64,000 nucleotides of DNA from Spiroplasma endosymbiont of Poecilobothrus nobilitatus. Its GTDB lineage: Bacteria; Bacillota_I; Bacilli_A; Mycoplasmatales; Mycoplasmataceae. Below, piece after piece: positions 44,923 to 56,862 of this stretch. Made by a program: the position numbers and the translations under genes. The stretch spans positions 868,001 through 932,000 of the forward strand of contig NZ_OZ034915.1 of NCBI RefSeq assembly GCF_964030655.1. The letters are read 5' to 3'. How positions within the stretch are numbered: the stretch's first letter is position 1; the number at the start of each line of letters is the position of its first letter. Below the pieces are notes generated by a model, which made no database searches, was not told the DNA's origin, and worked only from the letters and a program-made list of their open reading frames with translations.

Positions 44923-45945
44923 ATGGAACAAAAAAAACCAACAATTGTTTCAGGCATTACTGCGACAGGACAATTAACCTTAGGAAATTATATTGGGGCG
45001 ATAAAAAATTTTATTGAATTACAAAAAGATAATAATTTAATTATTTTTGTGGCAAACTTACATGCAATTACAATTCCAATTAGTAAAGAAGAATTACGAA
45101 ATAACATTAAAAATATGGTTGCATTATATTATGCATGTGGTTTGGACCCACAAAAAGCAATTATTTTTGTTCAATCAGATGTCTTAGAAGTTACCTTATT
45201 AGCACATATTTTATTGTGCAATACAACTATTGGGGAATTATCACGAATGACACAATTTAAAGACAAATCAATAAAAATGAAAGCAGAAAATAGAACTGAA
45301 TTTATTCCAACCGGGTTATTAACTTACCCAACATTAATGGCCGCGGATATTTTATTATATGATGCTGATTTAGTTCCAGTTGGAAAAGACCAAAAGCAGC
45401 ACATTGAATTAACACGAAATATTGCCGAACGAATTAATAATCGTTATCAACAATATTTATTTAAAATTCCGACCGACTTTATTCCACCAATTGGTGGTAA
45501 AATTATGGATTTACAAAATCCAACTAAAAAAATGAGTAAGTCTTCAAATGTTCCTAAATCTTTTATCGGCTTATTAGATGCACCTGAAGTAATTCGAAAA
45601 AAAATCCGTAGTGCAGTAACTGATTCAGAAGGAAAAATTGCTTATAATCCCGAGCGAAAACCAGGAGTAAGTAATCTTTTAACAATTTATGCTGTTTTAA
45701 AAAAAGTAACAATTGAAGCAGCTGTTAAGGAATTTTTTCAACACGATTATGGCCAATTAAAAGAACAAGTTGCCAATACAATTATTGAAGTTTTAGAACC
45801 AATTCAAAAAAAATACCACAAATTAATGCAAGATCAAACAATTGATGAATTAATTGATTTAGGAGCAACAAAAGCACGAGCAATTGCTAATAAAAAAATA
45901 ACAAAAGTTAAAAATGTTGTTGGATTAAATTATAAAAAAAAGTAG
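44923..45945 (+). CDS. trpS: Tryptophanyl-tRNA synthetase
   Basis: Charges tRNA-Trp, including the UCA-anticodon tRNA these organisms need to read UGA. 340 residues. The class I signature appears as TGQLTLGNYIGA (HIGH region) and KKMSKSS (KMSKS). Also NLHAITIP, TYPTLMAADILLYDADLVPVG and KDQKQHIELTR. ATG at 44923 chosen because AAGGGAG precedes it. Intact. Confidence 0.96.
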   Translation: MEQKKPTIVSGITATGQLTLGNYIGAIKNFIELQKDNNLIIFVANLHAITIPISKEELRNNIKNMVALYYACGLDPQKAIIFVQSDVLEVTLLAHILLCNTTIGELSRMTQFKDKSIKMKAENRTEFIPTGLLTYPTLMAADILLYDADLVPVGKDQKQHIELTRNIAERINNRYQQYLFKIPTDFIPPIGGKIMDLQNPTKKMSKSSNVPKSFIGLLDAPEVIRKKIRSAVTDSEGKIAYNPERKPGVSNLLTIYAVLKKVTIEAAVKEFFQHDYGQLKEQVANTIIEVLEPIQKKYHKLMQDQTIDELIDLGATKARAIANKKITKVKNVVGLNYKKK

Positions 45946-45953
45946 CCTTTAAA

Positions 45954-45996
45954 TAAAAAATAGACACATAAAGTATAAAACTTATGTGTCTATTTT
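45954..45996 (+). terminator. trpS terminator
   Basis: ATAGACACATAAGTT-type stem (AATAGACACATAA ... TTATGTGTCTATT) followed by TTTTT, starting 9 bp after the stop. Confidence 0.8.
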
Positions 45997-46365
45997 TGTC
46001 ATATTTAATTTTTAATTTTGTAGAAAAGTCTTGATGAAATAAAAAAAATCATCAATATGATAACTTTAAAAGAAAATTATATAAACTTTTAATATTGTTA
46101 TTTAACTTTTTTATACGTTAAAATATAATACCGATGATTGTTGGTTTGGCGTTAAACCTTTATGCTGGTATTTTCATTTTCAGAGATTTAAATAATTTTG
46201 AATGTTCGTGAAACCTAAGCCATGATAATGAATTAAGTATTCTTTAAGATTTGATTGTAATTTACTAATTTTATTTAACTTCCGATAACTAGCATCATGA
46301 TTTGTACTAGTTTTAGTTGCTAATAAAATAGAATTTTGGAATGGCAACACTTTTTAGGACACTTT

Positions 46366-47202
46366 TTATATAGACATTTGTTTTCTAAAAGTAACTGGAG
46401 ATAAATAATTTAAACTGCCATGAATTCGAATATTGTTATATCAATGCACAAAATCAAAAAGTTCGTATTTTAATTGTGTTAAATTTTTAAATTTTTTACC
46501 CTTAATAAATTCAGTTTTAAAAGTTTTGTAAGTTGTTTCAGCCACAGCATTATCATAAGGGCAGCCTTTATTGCTTAATGATCTTTTAATATTAAAAGTT
46601 ATTAAAATTTCATCAATGATTTTATTTTTAAACTCATTACCACGATCAGTATGAAATAGAGTTATTTGATTTAATGGTCGTGTTATTTTATGAAAAGATT
46701 GTTGGACCAGTTCGGCTGTTTTATTCGGCCCAGCACTATAACCAATTATTTCACGATTAAACAAGTCAATTAATAAACAAATATAATGTCATTTAGCGCC
46801 AACTTGAACATATGTTAAATCACTAACAATAACTTCATTAGGTTTTTTGTTGTTAAATTGACGATTTAAAATATTATTAATTTGGTCATTATTGACTGTT
46901 GTTTTATGATTATGATATTTTAATTTGGTGTATTTAGAAACCAAATTATTTTTGATCATAAATAATCTGATTTTTCGCCGCGATAAGATGATATCTTTTC
47001 TGTTTAAAATAACTTTAATTTTGCGAGCCCCATAAATTTTGCGACTTTTATTAAAGGCGCTGATAATTTCTTGTTCATAATTATTAACTTGCTTGTTAAT
47101 ACATTTATTAGTTTGATAATAATACGTTGATTTTGATAAACCCAAAATATTACATATTTTTCTTACTGAATATTTTGTTTTGTTGTTATTAATTATTGTT
47201 AT
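46366..47202 (-). CDS. IS3-I copy F OrfB
   Basis: Open through the catalytic blocks; variants KIRLFMIK and KGCPYDN. Begins after the -1 slip at the end of orfA. Confidence 0.82.
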
Positions 47203-47477
47203 TTTTTGGCCATTATCAGTGCGGCTTGCTTTAAAATGTCATTTTCCATTTTCAAGTCTTTAAGTTCTTTTCGTAAAGTTATTATTTCATTTTCTTCTAG
47301 TGTGCGATTGTCTTTTGCTTTAAATGAACCAGAATTATTATAATTTTTAACTCAACTATAAATAGTTGGTTTTGGTAAATTATATTCTTGCCCTAGATTA
47401 ATAACACTTTTACCATTTTTATATAGCATGACAATTTGTTTTTTAAATTCTTCAGAGTATGAAGTTTTATTTCCCAT
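47199..47477 (-). CDS. IS3-I copy F OrfA
   Basis: 92 codons, open, identical in plan to copy A OrfA ([14 protein letters not shown] start). Confidence 0.82.
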
Positions 47478-48395
47478 TTTTATATTCCTTCTTTCTTAAT
47501 AATTTTATCTAATTTTTAAGTCTATATAATTATGGTCCTAATAATTGTAGCCTATCCATTTGTTTGTTTTGCTACTAATAAATATAATGGTTGCATGTCA
47601 AAAATAATAATTGAATTTTCTTTGATTAATTGTTTATTAATATTTTCAATAATTCACTGTTTTTGTAATCGTTTTGTGTTGGTTGATTTAACATAAATAT
47701 TATTATTGCTATCAACAGCCATTTGAATACAACATTTAGTGTTGGTTGAAAATGAATCAATATGAATTTTTCTTTTATCAAATTTATCTTTAAAATTACC
47801 TTTGTGGATTTCTTTAATAAATGTTTCATCGATTTAAATTTGGCCATTTAACGTTTTAAATTTTAATTGGGTGTTTTCTAATTGTTTTGATTTCATTATT
47901 TTTTGGCGATTATATCAAGCGGTTTTCGGTGATGTTTTAATAAAGTGGGAAATCATTTTACTAGATTGGCCTAATAATGAAATTTGAATCAATAAATTTC
48001 ACTGTTCATAATTTAAATGACTTCAATACGTAAAATGATCACGAAAAGCATCAAAACTAGCACGACATTTTTTGCATAAATATTTTTGTTTTCCTTCAGG
48101 ATTATGACCATTTTTAACACAATAAAAAGATTGACAATTAGGACATTTAATACCTTTATCCCTAAATTTTTGATCAATTTCATTTAAGCGTTTTTGTTTT
48201 TTAATTAATTCTGCTTCTTTTTTGACTTTTTCATGAAATTCTAAAAATTGATCATCTGTTAAACTATTTATTAATTCTTCAATTATTTTTTCCATTAATT
48301 ATTCACCTCTTATATTAAAAATATACCTAATTTTAGGTATATTTTATAAATATCAAGAGTTTTCTACAAAATTAAAGTATTTAATTTTGAATTTG

Positions 48396-49256
48396 TTATT
48401 TTAATTCATTTAATTTTCACATATAATTACCATTTTGGTCAGTTACTTTAAAATTAAATTTTCCATTTTGATTAACTTTACTAGTATCTAACTGATTAAA
48501 ATGAAAAGCAATTTTATTTTTTAAATAAGAATATAACTCATCAATATTTTCAATTGTCTTAATATTACTAATTTTAAAATTATTTGAATCACTATAAACA
48601 TTTGTTAGCCATAATTTAATAATTTCTGCTGTTGTAATATTTTGTTTAAAAATAAAACTTTGATGATTCTGAATATAATTAATTAAGTATTCTTGTAAAT
48701 CTTTATTAAGTTCATAACTTCAAAAAACATTTGAATTTAAATTAATTGTTAAATAATAAATAGTTGTTGGAAAATGGTTACCATCTAAAGTATATTCTTC
48801 CATTGTTGTTTGTCCCGTCGTATAAGTATACTCCGTTGTATTACGAATTAACAAAAACAAAATAAAATCACGATATAATTGGTTAGCTGTTGGCAAATGT
48901 TCTGGCATACCTGCAATATATGTTTTAAATAAAACATTAGTTGTTGGTAACTCAAATGCTGGAACATTTGAAGGATTATTAAAATTATAATTAATAATTG
49001 GTTGCAAAGTATGAGCTTTTCTTTCTTTTGAAAACATTGTAAAAATTGCATTATCATCTTGATGTTTTACTAAATATTCACCTTAATCATTAATGGGTTG
49101 TAACATAAAATGTGTTAAAAACTTGCTAACCGCTGGCTGCAATGTTGCATCTTGTGATGGAATATAATAATGTTTTGGATAAATACAACTAATAGTTAAA
49201 ATACTTTTAGTTATAAACATTATTATGGTTCCAAGAAAACTAAGCAATTTTTTCAT
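48396..49256 (-). pseudogene. Predicted lipoprotein, nonsense at codon 58
   Basis: 286 codons. Signal MKKLLSFLGTIIMFITKSIL with Cys24 (LTISC). TAA at 49083-49085 (QPIND-stop-GEYLVKHQ); the remainder is open to LNELK. Mature part Asn-, Gln- and Tyr-rich, no known domain. IS1595-like copy 6 lies 19 bp beyond the stop. Confidence 0.72.
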
Positions 49257-49328
49257 TGAATCATTCCTTTTGATAAACTATCTTTTAAATTATAACGAAA
49301 AATAGTGATTAAAAATTAAAAAATTATC

Positions 49329-50476
49329 CTTTAATTTTGTAGAAAACTCTTGATATTTATAAAATATACCTAAAATTAGGTATATTTTTAATATAAGAGG
49401 TGAATAATTAATGGAAAAAATAATTGAAGAATTAATAAATAGTTTAACAGATGATCAATTTTTATAATTTCATGAAAAAGTCAAAAAAGAAGCAGAATTA
49501 ATTAAAAAACAAAAACGCTTAAATGAAATTGATCAAAAATTTAGGGATAAAGGTATTAAATGTCCTAATTGTCAATCTTTTTATTGTGTTAAAAATGGTC
49601 ATAATCCTGAAGGAAAACAAAAATATTTATGCAAAAAATGTCGTGCTAGTTTTGATGATTTTCGTGATCATTTTACGTATTGAAGTCATTTAAATTATGA
49701 ACAGTGAAATTTATTGATTCAAATTTCATTATTAGGCCAATCTAGTAAAATGATTTCCCACTTTATTAAAACATCACCGAAAACCGCTTGATATAAATAT
49801 AATCGCCAAAAAATAATGAAATCAAAACAATTAGAAAACACCCAATTAAAATTTAAAACGTTAAATGGCCAAATTCAAATCGATGAAACATTTATTAAAG
49901 AAATCCACAAAGGTAATTTTAAAGATAAATTTGATAAAAGAAAAATTAATCTTGATTAATTTTCAACCAACACTAAATGTTGTATTCAAATGGCTGTTGA
50001 TAGCAATAATAATATTTATGTTAAATCAACCAACACAAAACGATTACAAAAACAGTGAATTATTGAAAATATTAATAAACAATTAATCAAAGAAAATTCA
50101 ATTATTATTTTTGACATGCAACCATTATATTTATTAGTAGCAAAACAAACAAATTCTATTTTATTAGCAACTAAAACTAGTACAAATCCTGATGCTAGTT
50201 ATCGGAAGTTAAATAAAATTAGTAAATTACAATCAAATCTTAAAGAATCCTTAATTCATTATCATGGCTTAGGTTTCACGAACATTCAAAATTATTTAAA
50301 TCTCTGAAAATGAAAATACCAGCATAAAGGTTTAACGCCAAACCAACAATCATCGGTATTATATTTTAACGTATAAAAAAGTTAAATAACAATATTAAAA
50401 GTTTATATAATTTTTTTTAAAGTTATCATATTGATGATTTTTTTTATTTAATCAAGAGTTTTCTAGAAAATTAAAA
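49329..50476 (+). mobile_element. IS1595-like element, copy 7 (at 3' end of aldo/keto reductase gene)
   Basis: 1148 bp; right end slightly altered (CTAGAAAATT). Flanks AAATTATC and AAATTATT agree in 7 of 8 bases. Confidence 0.8.
49411..50376 (+). pseudogene. IS1595-like transposase, two TAA codons
   Basis: TAA at 49465-49467 (QFL-stop-FHEK, from GAA) and a second in HLD-stop-FST-type context near 49958. A 6-bp duplication near 49795 keeps the frame. Confidence 0.8.
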
Positions 50477-51284
50477 AAATTATTTGGATAAGCTCCTAAT
50501 CTTACCTGCGGTAAAGCAAATAATGCTGCCATATCTTCATCATCTAACGTAAAATCATTAAAATCATCTAGTTCACTATTAGCAATAATACGTTCCTTAT
50601 GGGTTGTGATTTTGGAATAACAACAATATTTTGTTGTATTGATCATTTTAAACAAATTTGGGCAGGACTTTTCTGGTGTTTTTATGCAATTTTAAGAACA
50701 GTTGAATTTGTCATACATTGTCCTTGCATTAAAGTTGCTCATGATTCGATAATAATGTTGTTTTCTTGGCAAAATTTAACAACATCAGTATTATTCAAAC
50801 CAGGATGAAGTTCAACTTGATTAACCATTGGTTTGATTTCGCTAATTACGATTAACTCTTGTAAATAGCTAACTTCAAAATTGCTGACTCCAATTGCACG
50901 AATTTTTTTTGTTTTATACGCTGTCTCTAAAGCACGAAAACATTCATTTCGATCGGCAGTTGGCCAATGAACTAAACATAAATCTAAATAATCCGTTTCT
51001 AACCGTGTTAGTATGTTATCTACTTCTTGTAATGCCACATCGTACTTATGATTAGCATTTCAAATCTTACTTGTTAAAAAGATTTCTTTTCGCGAAACAC
51101 CAATATCTTTGATTGCTTTGCCAATTAATTCTTCATTTCCATAGATTTGAGCTGTGTCAATATGACGATAACCATTTTGCGATGCGGCAATAACAGCTTG
51201 ATAAACTTCATGCTCATCAGTCATTTTATATGTTCCTAAACCAATTAATGGGATTTTAACGCCATTAAAAAGTTTTAATTTCAT
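50477..51284 (-). pseudogene. Aldo/keto reductase, nonsense, frameshift and IS at 3' end
   Basis: NADPH-dependent carbonyl reductase family. The catalytic Asp and Tyr are visible in HIDTAQIYGNEE, the Lys in LTSKIW, the His in LVHWPTAD; RAIGVSNFEV and VNQVELHPGLNN are also typical. TAA in the TVLKIA-stop-KHQKSP region and a one-base shift after VVIPK (true frame THKERIIANSELDDF). The C-terminal RLGAYPNNF reaches the IS. Confidence 0.88.
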
Positions 51285-51411
51285 TGTTAGTGATTTAATT
51301 TTTATTCTTTCTTTCCTTGTGTTGGCCTTTACATAATTATAACTTTAATTAAAATCAATAACAAGGAAAACAAAATTGAAGTTCTGTTGATAATTAATTT
51401 AAAAAATTATT

Positions 51412-51440
51412 AAAAAATATCTTACTTCTAAGATATTTTT
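51412..51440. terminator. Hairpin between rmuC and the aldo/keto reductase gene
   Basis: AAAATATCTTA, CTTC loop, TAAGATATTTTT; on the minus strand it lies just after the rmuC stop. Confidence 0.7.
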
Positions 51441-51458
51441 CTTTTATAGTCATTCATT

Positions 51459-52622
51459 TTAATCTGCTGGTTGTTCTAACTGTTGCTCATTTAAAATTTT
51501 TTGATATTGAATATGAATTTTATTATGTGTGGTATTTAATTGTTCAATATTAGTATTAAATTTTGCAAAATTTTTCGTAAACTCTTGTCAACGTTCAACT
51601 CAACGATCAAATTCGCCTTTTATTTTTAATAAATTAGTTTTAATAACTTCAATATTTTGATTAAAAGCAACTTCACGCATATATTTTTCTAAAACAAATA
51701 AAATTGCTGATAATGTTGTTGGCGAAGTAACTCATACCCGTTTTTTAAATGCAAAAGTAATAATATCCTCTGGAAATTGGCCATAAATAAATGCGAATAA
51801 ATCTTCGGAAGGAACAAACATAATTGCACTTGAAATTTCATTTTCAAGATTAATATACTTAGCAACTTCATTAATTCGATCTTTTAAATCTTGTTTAAAA
51901 AGATTTAAATATTTATTTTTAATTGCGGTGTCACTTTTTTCTAAGTATTTATTATAATTTGTTAATGGAAATTTTGCATCAATGGCGATGTTTTCTCTTG
52001 CTCCACCAGTTTTAACTAATGCATCAACAACAGTTCCTGTCGGCAATTTATATTGGCGGTCTCATCCTTGATGCCCTTCACCATACATATCACTTAAAAC
52101 TTTTTCTAATAAATATTCACCTAAATTACCTCGTTTTTTATTATTTAAAAAAATATCATTTAAAGTTTTAACTTTTTCTTCAACTTCTTTTAATGTTGTA
52201 GTTGATTCTTTTAAAACTTTTAAATTTGATAAAACATCAGTAAAAGATTTGGAAATAATTTCACCTTGATGGTTTAAATTATTTTTTAAGTCAGTATCTT
52301 GCTTTGACAAGTTATTTTTAAAATTATTTAATCCTTCATTTAAAATTGCTAAGTTTTGATTAAATTCAGTATCATTTTTAACTGAATTTGTTTGAAATTC
52401 ACTAATTAAAGTTAATAATTCTCTTTTTTGTTCAGAAAGTTGATTTTGTAATCCTAATCCTTGTTTCTCTAATAATTCTTTTGATGCTTGAATGTCTTTC
52501 TGTAATAATGCTGAATCATTATTTACAAGCGGTTTTTTATTTGTTTTTACTAAATAAATTATTAGAAAAGTAACTAAAATAACTAAAATAATTCCTAATA
52601 AAACATATGAAATTGCTGTCAT
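51459..52622 (-). CDS. rmuC: DNA recombination protein RmuC homologue
   Basis: 387 residues. N-terminal membrane anchor (VLLGIILVILVTFLIIYLV), coiled coil over roughly residues 40-160, then the RmuC domain: KRGNLGEYLLEKVLSDM, WDRQYKLPTGTVVDALVK, NIAIDAKFPLTNYNKYL, AIMFVPSEDLFAFIYG and WVTSPTTLSAIL. In E. coli RmuC limits inversion at short inverted repeats; the mechanism is not established. Intact, single gene with terminators on both sides. Confidence 0.9.
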
Positions 52623-52691
52623 TGTATTCCCCCTAAATATTTTAATGTTCTATTGTATTCAGCAATAATTTTAATTATAGCCTGTTCAAAC

Positions 52692-52729
52692 AAAAAAATA
52701 AACTAATAAGATTAATGAGTTTATTTTTC
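52692..52729 (-). terminator. Terminator of the lipoprotein gene at 52732
   Basis: AATAAACT ... AGTTTATT stem with a T-run on the minus strand, directly after the stop. Confidence 0.6.
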
Positions 52730-52731
52730 TT

Positions 52732-53871
52732 TTATTCAAATGTAACATTTAATTTATAAGCTGGAATTTTTGTCATTAAAGAAGCTAAATTATCAGAAGC
52801 AGCTAAAATTTTTGAACCTGGTTTAGCCTCAATAGTTGCTCCTTTACCATCCTCATTAAAAGTTACTCAAACTTCATTATATCAAATCTCCTGATATTGA
52901 TCAGCAAATTGTTTTCCTAATAACTTTGTAACAAGATCATAACGAAGTTCGTTTTCAGTTTCTTTTGTATAAATCTTATCTAATTTAACAGGTATTAATT
53001 TTTCCGTTGGTTTAACATTATCTTGCGTTAAAAACTTACGTGGTGTTGTCTTGACTATAAAATTAGCAGTTAGTGTTGAGTGAACAATAACATGCTCAAC
53101 TTCCGTTGTAATTTTTAAAGTCCCTTTCCCATTATATTGATTAATTGATAATTCAATTCCACCATCTAAAGCTCCCATCATTGCTTTTAACATTGCATCT
53201 TTATATAAAATTGCTAAACGATTTCAGTCTCCAACAAACTCCATAATTGCTGCTGTCATATTCATTATTGTACCCTCAGGGTCTTTTTTATAATCTTTTC
53301 AGACTGAATCAACAAGATAAATATCACCAATATTTTCTAATGGAAATGCCTGCGAAAATGTAATTGATTCATTAACAATTTCAACTGCTGAACCAGTAAA
53401 ATTACCACCTGGTTTTGGCGTAATTACTCATTGATTAATTTCTTGATCAAGATTTATTTCAATATCTGAAAAAGTAAAATTTGTTCCATTTAAACTATTA
53501 ACAACAGTTAACACTTCATTGACGGTTAATTTTTTACCAGAACCATTATCATATGGCAATGAAGTAACAGTAATAATTTTACTAATATCATTTGTTGTTC
53601 ATTTTAAATCAACTTTTTTTATCAAAAATGGGCGATTTGGAACATCTGGCATAAAACGAATAATTGTTGTTTTCATCCCTGGCGCTAAATCAACATCTAA
53701 GTTATCAACATCATAACCTGCTTTTTTTAAATTTTCTTTAATAGTACCAACGGTTGGTATTCCTGTTGTATTAATTTCACCCCCAGTTTTAGGACTACGA
53801 CATGCAATCACTGTCCCAACAATTGGGGTTGATAGTGACACTGATGCTAAAATCATCATTAATTTTTTCAT
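52732..53871 (-). CDS. Large predicted lipoprotein, unknown
   Basis: 379 residues. Signal MKKLMMILASVSLSTPIVG with Cys24 (GTVIACRSP). Contains stretches of the type VTSLPYDNGSGKKLTVNEVL and QWVITPKPGGNFTGSAVEI, a beta-rich pattern frequent in spiroplasmal surface lipoproteins; it is not spiralin. Intact. Distal half KTTPRKFLTQDNVKPTEK. Surface role presumed. Confidence 0.78.
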
Positions 53872-53948
53872 TATTTTATTCTCCTTTATTTTTCAATAAT
53901 TTTTATTACATAGTTAATATTAAAATTAGTTTATTAATTTTAAAAAGA

Positions 53949-54650
53949 TTATTTTGTTAAAATTTTGGCAATAATACTGCCCTTTTGTCGCGGGGTTGTT
54001 TCCTTTTTAAAAAGAATTAATCGATATGTTTTAATAATATTTGCAATAATAAATGAAATAATAATTAGTTTTTTTAATAAAAAAATAACTAATATATTAA
54101 TTCGATACTGCATAAAAAGATATGGTTCTAAAATATTTAAAAATAATGTTAGATTAAGAAACTGATTAAAATAAATTAAATAAATCCGCAATATGACTAA
54201 AGCAACAAAAAAGGTAATAATAAATAAGGCATAAAAGAAATAAAACGAAATTAAAATTGATTGATAAATTTGAAAATAAAACTGCGTAAAACGACTAAGT
54301 AATCCTGTTATCGCAATATTTCAATAAATAGTGTATGATAATCAAAAAATATTTGCTAATCATAATAAAATTACAATAACATTAACTTTTAAAAAGTTAT
54401 CTCATTGTAAGATGATCCATTTATAATGTTTAAAATTACTTAAAATTTGGATTAAAACAGCTAAGAAAAATAAAAAAGCACCCGTTATTAAAACAATATA
54501 AGTTAAATTTAATGAAATACTAACAAATGCCCAATTTGTATAATGTGGAACAAAAAAAGGTAAAAATAACGAAATTCCAAAATATAAAGTAAACAAAATA
54601 AAATATATATTAAAAAATACTTGAAAATACTTTTTGAAATCTGTTCTCAT
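53949..54650 (-). CDS. Polytopic membrane protein, unknown
   Basis: 233 residues, about six hydrophobic segments (first FNIYFILFTLYFGISLFL; then TYIVLITGAFLFFLAVLI; VIVILLWLANIFWLSY), very rich in Phe, Ile and Tyr, ending basic. Start at 54650 is preferred (GGGTGAT upstream). Intact; 77 bp downstream of the lipoprotein gene start. Confidence 0.65.
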
Positions 54651-54820
54651 TTTAATCACCCACACATATTTCCTTTTATTTTAATTATATCTTTCGTTAT
54701 ATTTAATTAAAAACCCTATTGTAAAACAATAATTAAAGCAATTATAATTATCATCTTAATTATTAATAACATGTTCTAAATAATTATACCGTGAAAAGTT
54801 TTAAAATTAAAATTAAAATT

Positions 54821-55974
54821 TCTTTAATTTTGTAGAAAACTCTTGATATTTAATATTTATAAAATATACCTAAAATTAGGTATATTCTTAATATAAGAGG
54901 TGAATAATTAATGGAAAAAATAATTGAAGAATTAATAAATAGTTTAACAGATGATCAATTTTTAGAATTTCATGAAAAAGTCAAAAAAGAAGCATAATTA
55001 ATTAAAAAACAAAAACGCTTAAATGAAATTGATCAAAAATTTAGGGATAAAGGTATTAAATGTCCTAATTGTCAATCTTTTTATTGTGTTAAAAATGGTC
55101 ATAATCCTGAAGGAAAACAAAAATATTTATGCAAAAAATGTCGTGCTAGTTTTGATGCTTTTCGTGATCATTTTACGTATTGAAGTCATTTAAATTATGA
55201 ACAGTGAAATTTATTGATTCAAATTTCATTATTAGGCCAATCTAGTAAAATGATTTCCCACTTTATTAAAACATCACCGAAAACCGCTTGATATAATCGC
55301 CAAAAAATAATGAAATCAAAACAATTAGAAAACACCCAATTAAAATTTAAAACGTTAAATGGCCAAATTCAAATCGATGAAACATTTATTAAAGAAATCC
55401 ACAAAGGTAATTTTAAAGATAAATTTGATAAAAGAAAAATTCATCTTGATTCATTTTCAACCAACACTAAATGTTGTATTCAAATGGCTGTTGATAGCAA
55501 TAATAATATTTATGTTAAATCAACCAACACAAAACGATTACAAAAACAGTGAATTATTGAAAATATTAATAAACAATTAATCAAAGAGAATTCAATTATT
55601 ATTTCTGACATGCAACCATTATATTTATTAGTAGCAAAACAAACAAATTCTATTTTATTAGCAACTAAAACTAGTACAAATCCTGATGCTAGTTATCGGA
55701 AGTTAAATAAAATTAGTAAATTACAATCAAATATTAAAGAATCCTTAATTCATTATCATGGCTTAGGTTTCACGAACATTCAAAATTATTTAAATCTCTG
55801 AAAATGAAAATACCAGTATAAAGGTTTAACGCCAAACCAACAATCATCGGTATTATATTTTAACGTATAAAAAAGTTAAATAACAATAATATTAAAAGTT
55901 CATATAATTTTCTTTTAAAGTTATCATATTGATGATTTTTTTTATTTCATCAAGAGTTTTCTACAAAATTAAAA
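54821..55974 (+). mobile_element. IS1595-like element, copy 8
   Basis: Both ends present; an 8-bp block (ATTTAATA) is repeated inside the 5' leader. No clear target duplication was found, so a secondary rearrangement is possible. Confidence 0.8.
54911..55870 (+). pseudogene. IS1595-like transposase, TAA at codon 29
   Basis: GAA to TAA at 54995-54997 (KKEA-stop-LIKKQ); otherwise open, with CAA at codon 131. Confidence 0.8.
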
Positions 55975-56012
55975 AAAGTTTTTAGAAAAAGTAGCAAATT
56001 AATTATAATTAA

Positions 56013-56859
56013 TTAAAAATTTTTCCATTTCAATTGTTGAAGTTTTGCTATATCAAGCGCAGTGTTTCATGCCCCATCATAATGCACAGCACTGCCAAGA
56101 TGAATCGCATCACAATAATGACTAATTATCGCGAAATTAGTCAAATTAATACCACTACCTCCTTGAATTTGAACACCATAATTCCAAAGACTTTGTAAAG
56201 TTACTAAATTTTTCAGATAGCATTACAAAAGTTGAGATTTTACAAAAAAATATAAATAAAAACAACTAAAAAAATTAAATAAATTTACTAAAAACCTAAT
56301 ATTAAGCATTTTTTTTGCATTACTTAATTAATAAGTAAATTTAATTTTGTTTGTTATACTTACAAACCTCAACTTTTTTCTTACTATCATTTTTCATAAT
56401 TGGAGTTATCCCACCTTGGGTTAAAACTGTGCTAATTCCTAATTGAGCTAATTGTTTAATAGCAGTAATTTTATCTTCAATTAAATCAAAAGCCCGGTGA
56501 AAAGTAATTGCTAATGGATGTGCTAAGGCAATTAATTCTTCCATCCGTAATAAATCAATTTGATGCGTAGGTGTTAAAATACCGACCACAATGCCTTCTG
56601 CCTTTGTTGTTTTAATATAAGCAATATCTTTTTTAAGTTGAAAATATTCATCAGATGGACAATAAAAATCATCATAACGGTGACGAACCATTACCCGAAT
56701 AGGAACTTTAATTCGATCAGTACATTCTTGAATAACTGCATAAGATGGCGTTAACCCTCCTCGCGATAAATCAGCACATAATTCAATCCGGTCAATATTT
56801 TCAACTTGCTCAATAATTTGGCATTCTTCGTAGTTTCTTGCAATAACTTCAATAAACAT
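56013..56859 (-). pseudogene. cutC: CutC-family protein, split by MITE-A
   Basis: TIM-barrel family formerly tied to copper homeostasis; the activity is disputed. MFIEVIARNYEECQIIE, RIELCADLSRGGLTPSY, VPIRVMVRHRYDDFYCP, ITFHRAFDLIED and STVLTQGG are family hallmarks. Removing MITE-A and one TGAAAAAT copy joins GGITPIMKN to LVTLQSLWNYGVQIQGG and the frame runs to its natural stop. Starts 3 bp after the dnaE stop, so same transcript. Confidence 0.88.
56216..56388. mobile_element. MITE-A copy 2 (173 bp, uninterrupted)
   Basis: GATAGCATTAC at the left and GATAGTAAG (reverse complement) at the right, both followed by AAAAGTTGAG. Target duplication ATTTTTCA at 56208-56215 and 56389-56396. No coding capacity. 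Matches the outer parts of 5325-6722. Confidence 0.87.
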
Positions 56860-56862
56860 TTA

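Larger units (their letters stand above)
46337..47558 (-). mobile_element. IS3-I copy F (inside IS1595-like copy 6)
   Basis: 1222 bp, flanked by a TTT duplication at 46334-46336 and 47559-47561; removal restores the transposase codons around TNSILL. Confidence 0.85.
46111..48295 (-). pseudogene. IS1595-like transposase, split by IS3 and with TAA
   Basis: 5' part 48295-47559 has TAA at 47834-47836 (GQI-stop, from CAA) in the first catalytic block; 3' part 46336-46111 ends the frame. Codon 131 is CAA here. Confidence 0.8.
46010..48377 (-). mobile_element. IS1595-like element, copy 6, carrying IS3-I copy F
   Basis: Outer ends intact; TATTTAAT duplicated at 46002-46009 and 48378-48385. IS3 copy F sits in the transposase gene. 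Confidence 0.85.

Noticed and set aside
50599-50808. Plus-strand frame in the aldo/keto reductase region
   Set aside because: Antisense to recognisable reductase sequence; no ribosome site.
52732-53871. Spiralin gene
   Set aside because: The signal peptide is similar, but the mature protein is longer (379 residues) and lacks the spiralin sequence pattern.
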